A stretch of 64,000 bases of DNA, from contig NC_092674.1 of the NCBI RefSeq assembly GCF_964355755.1, positions 10,977,001 to 11,041,000 on the forward strand, written 5' to 3'. The notes beneath the pieces were generated by a model that was not told where the DNA came from, ran no database searches, and worked only from the letters and a program-made list of their open reading frames with translations. Below are positions 1-10,304 of the stretch, one piece after another; the first letter of the stretch is position 1; each line of letters opens with the position of its first letter. Source of the stretch: Antedon mediterranea (lineage: Eukaryota; Echinodermata; Crinoidea; Comatulida; Antedonidae). Both the position numbers and the translations under genes were made by a program.

Positions 1-1133
1 GCCAATTACCTAAAAGGTTACACGATTTTTTTGTTGATATGGCCTGGATCTTTTTCTTAATACTTTTTGCAATGTGCCAGCAGTCAAAATAATGCTTAAT
101 GTCTGGAAAATTATCCCTTAAATATTTTTGTAGTTGTCTATGTCTATCGGAAACAATTGTACTTATATTTACTTTGAAATCTTTAAAGACATCCAATGTT
201 TTTTGTAGACCCTTAAGTTCCATATGATAAGATGATTTAACATCACTACTCTGAACTAATTCAACATTCAAAATCTTATTTTCGGTCAAGTCAACTGATG
301 TGTATGAACCATATTTTGCACTGTGGCCCATACTGTCACAGCGTCCATCTACGCCAATAGAAATATCCTTGCCCTGTAATTCAGCAAAGTGCTTATCCCT
401 TTTAGAAAACCAATTATTCCTTACAACTCTGTGCAAGAAATTTTGTTGGTGACGGAAAAAAGTACGTTTACTAATGGCGCTCACATTTATACTTTTTAGC
501 GCTCTTAAAAATTGTGTGGGTGTTGAGCCAGAAAAAAGAATAGCCCCACTTAGTAGAATGTTACCCATTGGGGTACCTCTAGCTTCTGGCTGACTTTTCC
601 ACTCGCGGTTAGTGTGGCAACATAAGCATCTTATGTTTGCAATAAGCATGCTTCCCTTGTTACGACAACATACTTGAACTTTACTGGAAAAACAGGAAAG
701 GCATATAGAAAGTAGCATCAGTAGGTGATTGTGAAAAACAATGTATTTTGGCTGTCTATGTGCATCCCCATTAAATCCTTTCATCTCATCATCTTCCATC
801 TCTGTATCCTCACCATCTGAAACCGATACATCCTCTTCCGGTCGATAATCTGAATCGCTATCATCTTCTGTCGACTCATCAAAATCTTCATCATCTTCAT
901 CAGACGATTGTTCTTTGTATGTTGGTTTGGCTTTTTTGGGTGCCACGACTTTAGCTTTGCTCATTTTTCGTCGCCGAACACGTTTTCTTTGCTTTCGTGT
1001 CTGTGTGCCTCTGGACACCATAAGAGGCTTATCGCATACACTTGCCAGCTCCTGTTCATCCTCTTCCTCATCCTCTGTTCCAGTAATAAGCTCCCTGATC
1101 ACTCCCGCCTTTTCTCTTTTAACAAATGCTGAC
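1..1133 (-). CDS. THAP-DDE gene exon 3 (acidic linker and DDE-like domain)
   Basis: The acceptor is AACAG at 1138-1134. The exon is open to the window edge and encodes residues 105-482. It starts with an acidic and basic low-complexity linker. After a PKYIVF motif at about 233-238, a cysteine pattern (C249, C253, C260 and following) leads into the RNase H-like region with the DGRCDS, SDRH and FDCWHIAK motifs. The frame joins exon 2 exactly (AG|G, Arg105). Confidence 0.88.
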
Positions 1134-2096
1134 CTGTTGGAATGAATATTAATACTATTAATAAATAAATATCAGACAAACCTAAACATTTTTTCTTTTA
1201 TTTATTGAATCTATTACACTAACCTCTGTGCTGTACACTCTTTGGCCACCTGACCACCATCGTCGGATGTCTCCCTCACAACATGTATTGTTGGTACCGC
1301 TGTTTTGGCATTCAGTAAAAGCCTAAAAGTAGTGAGGAAACCGTTGTCTAGTTAATATTAAGGGCAAAATAACGTAAGCAATATAATTATAATATAGTTG
1401 TTAGTTCCCACTTACACCGACAGGACATTCTCCTACTGAGCATAATAGTGTAGGCATTGACTAACCTCCATCATGTTTGTACAGCATTCAGTAGTACTAA
1501 TTAGGCCTGGCTAGGCTAGCCCTTATCCCATTATTATTAATGTAATAAGCCAAATACATAACAACTAGGTTAGGCCTAGTTGAGTTATCTGTGTGGTGTA
1601 GGCAAAACTGTTACTATTACTTATTAATTATGTTAAGTTTATTTAAAGATAAACCAACATAAAGTAAATACTATACATATATATCAGGCGGAGCAACTGT
1701 ACTCTGTATGTATGTACAGTAGTTTTAATGTTACTGCAAATTATGTGCCGGCGCGCCTAGAAGCTAGGCTTGGCCCAGCGGGCCCAGCAGGCCTAACAAT
1801 AGCGACGGCGAACGTATTTTATGCAGTTTTTGTTGAAGGTAAAATATTAAAAGTAAATTCATCTAATTAACAAATACTTACTTTGTAGCTAGACCAGCTT
1901 TGAATTGACCCATGTTTGTAAATGAATCGTCTGAAAAATGCTTAAAACAGAGCACTGATCGAGCTGTGGGTTTCCATTTATCGCGTTTTGTACGTACAAA
2001 TCGCGTCCATTGCCTGGCGATGGAACTGTCCTTTGGCCACCGAAACAATAAGTTATTTTCATGATCACAATTCGCAGCAACACAGCGAGAAGGCAT
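1..2096 (-). CDS. THAP zinc-finger protein with DDE-transposase-like domain (3 exons, 3' end beyond window)
   Basis: Gene-level entry; exons are 2096-1882, 1322-1224 and 1133 to beyond position 1. The spliced frame is open for 482 residues. Seen: a C2CH THAP finger (C5, C10, C50, H53, with the AVPTI motif at 80-84), a basic stretch at 151-161, a very acidic linker at about 183-221, a Cys-rich segment at about 248-280, then a catalytic-like region with GVDGRCDS (D367, D371), HSAKYGSYT, SDRH (D434) and HYFDCWHIAKS. Family knowledge: THAP fingers bind DNA. This THAP plus DDE layout is shared with Kolobok-type DNA transposases and with many unnamed THAP proteins of fish and invertebrates. The third acidic catalytic residue lies beyond the edge. 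There is no frameshift or stop, so it may be a live transposase or a domesticated host gene. It shares its strand with the cyclase gene, whose later exons are missing, so it is probably nested in a cyclase intron. Superfamily placement is inference. Confidence 0.85.
1224..1322 (-). CDS. THAP-DDE gene exon 2
   Basis: A 99-base exon between acceptor CTTTTAG and donor GAG|GTTAGT. It completes the THAP fold: the join gives KLLLNAKTAVPTI, and AVPTI is the hallmark C-terminal motif of THAP domains. That match and the phase (2 in, 2 out) confirm the splice. Confidence 0.88.
1740..1815. other. Short GC- and CpG-rich patch in THAP gene intron 1
   Basis: An island of GC-rich sequence in AT-rich DNA. 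It has a GGCGCGCC octamer near 1750, CCGGCG steps and several GGCCTA/AGGCCT words. It could be part of a downstream promoter or a repeat end. No open frame is supported. Confidence 0.3.
1882..2096 (-). CDS. THAP-DDE gene exon 1 (start codon and THAP finger)
   Basis: ATG at 2096-2094 starts MPSRCVAANC, the classic THAP opening. This is why the start was chosen: THAP domains nearly always begin at the initiator Met. C5, C10, C50 and H53 are the zinc ligands; W30 and WKPT at 41-44 are the usual core residues. The exon ends ACAAA|GTAAGT after 71 codons plus two bases. Confidence 0.9.
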
Positions 2097-2223
2097 ATTG
2101 ATTTATTATAATAGATAAATAAAAAAGTAGCTGACAATAATAATAGTTGAAAATAACAATTAGTACCAGTAGAAAGCAGTATACAGTATATATTATTAGT
2201 AGTAAACCAGCGTCTCATGCATG

Positions 2224-2276
2224 CACGTGTGTTGTTTTAAAAGGCGGAAGTAGAATGTCTTCTGCCTGTGACGTCA
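2224..2276 (-). promoter_or_regulatory. Candidate promoter elements of the THAP-DDE gene
   Basis: About 130-180 bases upstream of the ATG are a CACGTG E-box (2224-2229), an ETS-like GCGGAAG (2244-2250) and a perfect CRE, TGACGTCA (2269-2276). Their grouping in a short GC-richer strip before the gene suggests a promoter. The transcription start was not determined. Confidence 0.4.
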
Positions 2277-2436
2277 CGCTTATAAAGTACGAGGGCATAT
2301 TAACGTTCCTAATTAAGAGGCGATTACGGCCATACCGTTAAAAGTAGGTCAATGCAAATTTCGGTCAAGATTTATAGACATTAAGTCTACCCAAAAAATC
2401 ATTAATATCTTAATTTAAAGGCTGTGGCACTAGCAC

Positions 2437-2643
2437 TTTAAGGGACATCCCTATTTAAGGGACACCCCTATTTAAGAGACACCCCTATTTAAGGGACACC
2501 CCTATTTAAGGGACACCCCTATTTAAGGGACACCCACTAGTTAAGAGACACCCCTATTTAAGGGACACCTCTATTTAAGGGACACCCCTATTTAAGGGAC
2601 ACCCCTATTTAAGAGACACCCCTATTTAAAGGACACCTCTATT
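2437..2643. repeat. 16-17 bp minisatellite, TTTAAGGGACACCCCTA type, block 1
   Basis: About a dozen copies of a 16-17 base unit with small variants (GAGACACC, GGACACCTC). The unit resembles the inner part of a dispersed element seen elsewhere in this window. Confidence 0.95.
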
Positions 2644-2730
2644 ATGCATGCATTTCTTTAATCATGGACCATTTGTAAGAACATTATTTTTAATGAAAAT
2701 ATCATCCATGTAAAATACGTTTGCAAATAA

Positions 2731-2925
2731 ATAAGGGACACCCATATTTAAGGGACACCCATATTTAAGGGACACCACTATTTAAGGGACATCCCTATTT
2801 AAGGGACACCCCTATTTAAGGGACACCCCTATTTAAGGGACATCCCTTGTATTTAAGGAACATCCCTCTTTAAGGGACACCCCTATTTAAGGGACAGCCC
2901 TATTTAAGGGACATTCCCATTATTT
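2731..2925. repeat. 16-17 bp minisatellite, TTTAAGGGACACCCCTA type, block 2
   Basis: Second block of the same unit, separated from block 1 by about 87 bases of unique sequence. The copies are more degenerate at the right end. Confidence 0.93.
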
Positions 2926-4243
2926 ACTATTTAACACATTTGGTCAGTACAGTATATCATGAGTCAGTGATAACAATTAATCAATACATTAACACATTAA
3001 TTTTATACTGTAATGTGTACATTTGAAAATTGTTATTGATTTAATTTCTAAACTCAATTTACAATATGTCATCAACAAACATAATAAAATGCAAATAGTT
3101 GAATGTGTATATTATGTAGCAGTATCATTTACTAATGATTGATACCCTACAGTAGCATCAATCATAAACTAATTAATACTAGGTAATAATTAATAATTAA
3201 CCAAACATACTACATACCGTACTTATTAATGATTTTGATTGCTTATTATTAAACCGCAAAATTATAGACTATTATCGACTATTGTCTTAATTTGGTCTTC
3301 CGCTAAAATATATTTTCTACATTCTTTTAACAAATTCAAGGGTATTTTTGGTTAAATTTTACCGTTTATTTTGTCTTTTATAAAGTGAAATTATTATTTT
3401 TGTGCAAAATAGAGTATTCAAAGTCTGATTTTATTAATACCGTATTCATTTTTCAAGTTTGATTGGCTCCTGAAAAAAAAATTTAAGTGGGAAATAATGG
3501 GGAATTTTTGACATTGTGCAAGAATAAATGACCTTGAATAAAGAGACCAGAAACGAAAAGTTTAAGTTACTGTAAATTACCAATATATTGATAATTATAG
3601 CAATGACTGATCATAAATGTTTCGTACGCACCTAGCTTTCACATACTAAATCACAAAAATGTAGAATGAACTCTGAAGACGAAGCTTCCAGTTTAAGAGA
3701 CGAATGAAGTTATCGCAATGTTGACGTCATTTAAACGTCACTCTTAAAACATTAAATTGGAAAGATTATATCAAGTACTTCTCTGAAACCATGGTAAAAG
3801 TACTTTGTTAGTCGTTTCAGTTGAAACATTATCAACAGTAGTATTAGTGCAATTTAAATCGTGATAAGACATTAGAAATATTGAGTATCATAATAATTAT
3901 AATGCTCTTCTGACGCAAATATTTTTAACATACATACGTAAAAATACCAGTCAAAAATTTGAAATATTTATTGAACAATTAAATATACACTAAAGTACTT
4001 TATTACTTTTTTTAATTTTTAAAACGGTTTTCGCTCTATTTGTTAAATGCATTGTATTTCTTTGACCTTTAGCACCCAAAAATCTGGCTCCATGTATATG
4101 GTAATAACCTTTTATTTATTTGTTTATTGATCAATCAGTCATCTTAATGGTAAACCCACTCAATGATAAAAGCGCTACAGGGTTAAATTCAGTCAAAATT
4201 AAACAAATCTCATGAGGTTTAAAATGTCCCAAATTTCTATTAA
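2926..4243. other. Intergenic or intronic stretch without a gene
   Basis: AT-rich, no coding exon seen on either strand. Part of it (about 3330-3480) resembles the inner region of the TTAA-flanked MITE at 4313-4674, so it is probably an old fragment of that family. Confidence 0.5.
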
Positions 4244-4674
4244 AGATATATTGTCCCCTGAAAAAATAATTGTTTTAAATGCGAGGTATAAAATGTCCCA
4301 AATTTTTTTTAAAGATGTATTGTCTTCTGAAAAAAATAACTTTTTAAAATGTTTTTGTTGAATATTCCATTTTAATGATTGTCTCATAATAATAGTTAAT
4401 AGTAATATCCACTTTGACCAAAAATTGGATTAAAAAAAATTATTTACCTGAAAAAACTGTAATATCAAGCAAAAAATAGTAAAATTTACTGGAAGTCAAT
4501 GGGTTTTTGCTTGAATTTAACTGTTTATTTTGTCATAGTGAAAACATATTTTTTCGGTTTTTTTTTCATACTGTATGGAAGTGATTAATTTTGTTTAAAC
4601 TACAAAATGGCCTATTCAAAGTCTGATTTATTATATTCATTTCATATTTCATGTTTTTGGGGTTTAATACATCT
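4244..4674. mobile_element. TTAA-flanked MITE (AGATGTATTGTC family), with duplicated left end
   Basis: TTAA at 4309-4312 is followed by AGATGTATTGTC. The right end reads AATACATCT, followed by TTAA (4675-4678). A second, diverged left end (TTAA then AGATATATTGTCCCC) starts at 4244 and repeats the first 70 or so bases, so the left end is duplicated. There is no coding capacity. TTAA target duplications are typical of piggyBac- and Kolobok-mobilised elements. Confidence 0.6.
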
Positions 4675-4678
4675 TTAA

Positions 4679-7600
4679 TTAAACTAGCAGTTGGTTTGGC
4701 AAACTAGTTCACAGATTTTTCATAAAAGTTAATATAACATGTAAATAAAATTAATTATAAAATACAATTGTTTTCTTACTGTAAAAAAAAATTAAATTGA
4801 TAGTTTCATGTCCAGAATTTGATATTTGTTAGGCCTTTACTAGCTAATTGATAACAACATGAGAATGATTTTAGAAGTCTAGTTGCTGGAATAACTGTGA
4901 TCATGTTATTTTTATGACAAATGAATGATTTTTACATGTTTTTTATTGAAATTTTTTGAGGAAATCGCAAATAGTAAAATAAAATCCATGCGGCTTCTAA
5001 ATATGAGCGAGGATTCTACTATACATTTACAGTAAGGGTAATTTAAAGCTTTGGGTGTGGTGTAATGGCAGTTATTTTTAGCATCTATGTGTCATACCTT
5101 TTAACAATGAGCGATGGGGGTACAAATAAGGGCTGAAATACAAACTACAGATGCAAACGCTTGTCTTCAGGAAATTGGCCATAATCATCATACAGGGCAA
5201 AAAAGGACACACAGGGTCGCGTGACATGCATAAAGGCCAACTGGCCTTTGCAAGACATTCATGAAGCAAGTGCAAGACCCTTTTTTTCACTCCAAACAAA
5301 TATTGCATTATTATTCAATATTAATACGCTGCATATTTTATCTATTTTTCAAGTTTATATTTTATAATGTACATATATTTGTTAGCTCAATCCATATTTA
5401 AATACAGTAAATTGTCTTTCTAATCCTTCTATACACAAAATGTGGAAAATATCAAAGCTGGTTCTAAATATAGCCTAAGTAATCGTTTAGCAATTCAATT
5501 TCAAAAGAGGAAATGAAGATGCGAGGCGAAAAGCAGATAATGACCTTTGTGGTCGAAAGACATAGAGCAAGAGCCTTCTTCTCGTTGTTAAATTAAGGCA
5601 CTCTTTCAATAGACGACGAATCTTTTAGTTTTCGGACCTGTATAATTGTAAAAACCTAAAAAATCAGTCAAGAACTGTTGACAATCAGTCTGCTCCAAGA
5701 TCAATGCTTCCTGTTAACAGGTTCAAAGGTCACATAGAACCATGAATTATAATGCGCTTATTTAAAATATGCAACAGAATTGTCAAATAGCATTAGACAA
5801 TTCCATATTCAGATTAATTATAGTTATTTAGAACAATTAAAGAAAGGGAAGTTGTTCTCTCTAAACGCTAGTCATACGTTAACAATTCAGCATAGACCAC
5901 CATTTTAATTTAGACCTTATGAAAACATTTCTCACCTAATTAAAATAAATCACTAAATAAAAAAAAAAACACCTCAATTTAATTGAAATGAATGAAGACA
6001 TCCGTGTCATCAATTAAGCCTATTTTATATGTTTCTTCATCTAAACATATTGCAGAGAAAAAGCTACCTCTTCAATTATAAACAAATACAGGGTATACTG
6101 TAAATAAAGGTACTAAATTTAAGGGTGTAGGATGGACGATCATTTATGCTGTCTTTGATAAAAAATATTTTCTTATTATCTAATCAAAAGACGTCATGAT
6201 CAAGAAGAAATAAACAGCATTTTGTATGCATTTTTTGCTATACCGTTTGAATGTAATAAGGTTTTCGCGCCGCGTCTATATTCAAGAGGAAGAAAAGTGT
6301 ATCACGGAGAAGCTATACAGTAGTTTAAACTCAAAGCGCATCTGGGAGAAAAGAGATGTATGCAGATAGTTTAGTAGTCAAGAACTGTTCAATTAACAAT
6401 GTATTCGTTTTGGTTGGTCCTATACAATGCACAATACACAATATTACTTGCCAGTAAACTTCTAAAAGATGTGTACTTTGGCTGCCGTTGGTTTGTGTAT
6501 AAAAGGACTACAATAATCTAAATTTTTGTGAATGAGGATAATTATAATAACATTAAAATAAAAGGCATTACATAAATATTATACAGTAATTTTATAGGTA
6601 AATGTACTACTACAATTTTATATTGAAAGTAAAACTAAATCGTAGACCTGTATTAAAATACATGATTCCAAGTATTTCATAAGGAATGCAATGTTTTAAT
6701 AATTTTGTTAAATATTAACTGTATTTTAAGTTGACAGACAAGTGGAGTACTTGAATGCTATACCACTTGTATACTTTAAAATATTGTCTGCTTCTCACGT
6801 AACATAGTACTGTTAAGTGCATCTAAGTATCTTAATATTTTGATGGTATTGTGTCTTTAAAAGGCTTTTTAATTAAAAATAGAGTGTACATTTACTTGGT
6901 TCATTTCAGACATAAATCTGTCAATATCAAAAATCAATATTATAAACACCTACTGTAAATACATTCCTGTTATTTGATTACACAATTGTGGGTCAAATGG
7001 AGTGCAATAGTATGTACTATGTAACGATCATGCAATAGTACTTTTGTTTCCATTTTTTTCTTGTACGAAAAAAAATCTTATCGTGTATGAAAAAAAAATT
7101 GCATGAAATCCAATAGCAGCACCGTTTGTTGTTCTTCAAACATACAGTAAGCAGAGACGCTCACAATGCAATCGCTCCTTCACAACAACGGCAATGACAA
7201 GAATCTACTGCGATGCAACCTTGAATGAGTATCCCAAAAAAAAACCACCTTGTTGGTTTATCTAGGTAAGCAGAACAATAGTTCTGAGTTACTTTAGGCA
7301 TTTTATCGAATGCAAAATGATCTGTCTACTGTATAATCTGACTAGTATTATACAGGGTAAGACATTTTTGGAATATAACTCTGGTCAAATCTCACTCATA
7401 AGTTCATAAGAGTTGAGCTAATTTATGTCTAAAGAGGTGCGAAAGTAAAAGGGATGTTGGGGGTAACAAATGTGTGCTAAACATTCTGAAATATAAAGTA
7501 TTAAAAATAATAAATCATGCTCGTATAACACTGATGAATTTCTGTAAATTTATATTTCAAAACATGGGATACCTTTATTTAAAAATCCCGAATCCACCTT

Positions 7601-8627
7601 GAGATTGCTTATTTTTAAAATGATTAACTAGTAACATAATAGTAAACTATTCGAGGAGGCACAGGAGGATGTTTAGTACTGTATCTTGCGATAGAAAAGT
7701 CCCATTCATCCATTGGTTTTACTGAAACACACACTTTACATTTACATTGCAAACAGTTACTACATGTGAAATCAGCTTGCCTCTGAACCTGCACGTTATT
7801 AAACAATAATTAATGATTATGGGTATCAAAAGATTTCATACAAAGCAATGCCTGATATTTGTTAGTTAATCCAATCAATATTCTTTGATGCATTTCCAAG
7901 AAACACAATCTATACCTGAAAACATAATTTATGTACTGTAGTTTTGTATTGTTTTTGTTTTAATGTGAATGAATTATGCATGCGAGCTAAAAATAGATAC
8001 TGTAGTATACGCGGTGGAATGTCAATTTAAACATTGATCAGAACATTAGTTACTCTACGTAAAAAAGGGATCGTCTCAAAATATTATTCTGTAGAATCCG
8101 CATGGAAACAAATGTCATTCCAACAAAATACTGTAATGATGAATATGTAAATGAGATGAGTGTTAAAAATTACACCTAGATTCTTAATGAATTGGCTGTC
8201 AATGTAGGATGATTTATTGTATGGTTTATGATTTCTTTGTCTCAGATAAAGACTGTTGCTGAACCAAGATAAAATAAAATGTGTAAAAATGTAGTTAAAA
8301 TATCAAGTACAGATCTGTGCTATGTGGATGTCCATCGATGGCAACCTTTGAAGAGTCTTCATCAAAATGTTATGGCCTTCTGTTATTCCAAAACAGCACT
8401 GCAAATAAAACTAAAACCCCTTTGTAGGTACAGTAGGGTTTTAGTTCCCCCCCTTTGACACACCCTTTCTACACTTCTATACTAACTGTACTGTATATCG
8501 CAGTGGAACTTAAAAAGATGTAATCCGATTCATAACCGATACTTAACACAACTGTTCAGGGAAGCAAGAAAACGATTGACAAAAACTTTAGACAGTAGCT
8601 TTTTTTCTTGACTGAAAAAGGATTTTA
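4679..8627. other. Long stretch without a recognised gene
   Basis: AT-rich. I looked for the missing C1b, second membrane block and C2 exons of the cyclase gene and saw none. A GC-richer island at about 5130-5290 holds a near-perfect palindrome at 5232-5249, and short open frames at 5078-5308 and 7624-7806 match nothing I know. Confidence 0.5.
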
Positions 8628-8659
8628 TCACACCAGGTGTAAAAATAAACATGTCTTAC

Positions 8660-10154
8660 CCAAGATTCCTTTATTGCGTGTGTCACCGTTCCCATCAGTT
8701 AATTCATATTGACTCAGATCTTTGAGGTATTCTGCCGTTTTTGCCGATATGTGCACCATTCCCTTCTTTCCAGCACCTTCCATCTGATTGGCTATTGACA
8801 CGGAATCAGACCACACGTCGAATTTAAAACGTTTCTTGCCAATGATGCCGCAAAGAACCATGCCTGTGTGGATTCCGACTCTCATGTCGACATCCTCATT
8901 ACGATCTTTACAGAATTCTTTAATCGCATCTATCATAGCTAGGCCCATCTCAACACAGCATTGTGCGTGATCATCGCGTCGTTCGGGGCAACCAGATACA
9001 CAGTAATAACAATCGCCAAGTGTGGCAATTTTTTCGCACCCATGCACTTCGCATAGTAGATCAAACCGTCCAAATAGATCATTTAACAAATCAACGAGAA
9101 CGTCAGCAGTTTTCTTCCCAGCCATCCTCGTAAAACCAACAATATCTGCAAACAGAATGCTCACCGGCTCCATCGTCATCATAAAGAACTCGCTAAACGC
9201 TGTTTGTTTTTTATTCGGAGTTCCAACCTTCATAATTTCACCTGCCAGATATTTCGGCATTACAGAATGAATCATTTTTTCTGTGTTTAGTTTCTCTACC
9301 TCGAACTCATGCCGCCTTTGTGTCGCTTGAGTAATTTTCCAGAATGTGCTATGGCTACGAACTTGTGTCATAAAGAAAATGTGGAAGCCGATCAAATGAA
9401 TACATAGGTGTAGAAAGATCTTGGTAAACAGTTCTTTTACAAATTGAGTCTGTGAGTAATCGCTACATTGGTAAGAGTAATAGAAGAAGACAAACTCGTA
9501 AACAAACGAAAAAACAAACGCAATTGGCGCGCACAAGTACAACGGCATGGGCAACACGGTGTACATCATCAGAATAATTTCTAAGCACATCGCGAACGTT
9601 GATATACTTCTTTTAATGAAGGCATAATCATTCATGTCGCAATACGAGTCTATTCCGATAAATGTAACAATAGTTAGAAGACATAACACCAGCGACATGA
9701 TGACAGAAGACAATTGAACACAAGATTTGTAATGTTCTGTAAGTGAATACAACCAAAATGCTATTGCTATGAAACAAACAACAACACCTATAGCAATCAT
9801 AACTTGCCAGTTACTAGGTTGCATTGCTGCTGTATAAACCACCCAACTAATAGTCATTAAAATCGTATAAAGTAGGGCATATCGGAAACGCTTTTTTAAC
9901 TCCGGAATCAACGACCGTTGATATTGGTCCTCAATTTCTTTAGAGTCAAAAGACGGATTTAGCCACCTTTGAGATGCCCGTTCAAATAGTCGGGGGCAGC
10001 GAAATATCGACGATGATCTTCCTTGAGATGACAAACCTTCACTAGTCGAGGCTTGTGATACTCTTTTCTTTTCTGAGATCACTTCAACATCGATCGCGTC
10101 GTCAGCAGTACCCTGCGATTGATACGAAACTTTCATATCCATCTCGGTAGCCAT
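8660..10154 (-). CDS. ADCY9: Adenylate cyclase type 9-like, first coding exon (rest of gene not in view)
   Basis: Membrane adenylate cyclase that makes cAMP from ATP at the plasma membrane. ATG at 10154-10152; 498 codons plus one base up to donor CTTGG|GTAAGA, so the open frame past 8660 (13 codons to a stop) is intron read-through. Seen: a cytosolic N-terminus (1-90), six hydrophobic segments (about 91-111, 117-138, 148-168, 182-203, 207-227, 242-264), then the C1a domain (about 325-485). Both metal-binding aspartates are present: D337 in FADIVGFT and D381 in LGDCYYC. GCEKIATLGDCYYC, CCVEMGLAMI and KRFKFDVWS are close to vertebrate AC9 and unlike the AC1-8 versions. C1b, the second six-segment block and C2a are absent and should follow in further exons on the minus strand. 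None is visible between here and position 1, implying an intron of more than 8.6 kb or an assembly break. AC9 assignment is strong; completeness is unknown. Confidence 0.93.
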
Positions 10155-10304
10155 GTTAATTTATCTCTGGTAAACCTTACTATACAACAGAAACTAGGAC
10201 CATAGCCCAAACTCAGTCCTGTAAAACACTAATTGACTAATCACAAAGCAGAACGTGACAGGTCGAATACTGATCATTCATTTTCTCAGTCCAAGTTTAA
10301 AGTT
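10155..10304 (-). other. ADCY9: 5' UTR part of the cyclase coding exon
   Basis: Upstream of the ATG the minus strand has a textbook acceptor: a T-rich tract ending TTTTTTTCAG at 10307-10305. The exon would therefore start at 10304 with 150 bases of 5' UTR. This predicts at least one upstream non-coding exon. Confidence 0.6.

Noticed and set aside
7624-7806. Cys-rich minus-strand frame as a missing cyclase exon
   Set aside because: Does not resemble the C1b, membrane or C2 segments of AC9, and splice phases do not fit.
8628-8659. Cyclase frame ending at the stop at 8628 as a natural C-terminus
   Set aside because: A consensus donor at 8660 interrupts the conserved segment, and the tail CLFLHLV is not cyclase-like.
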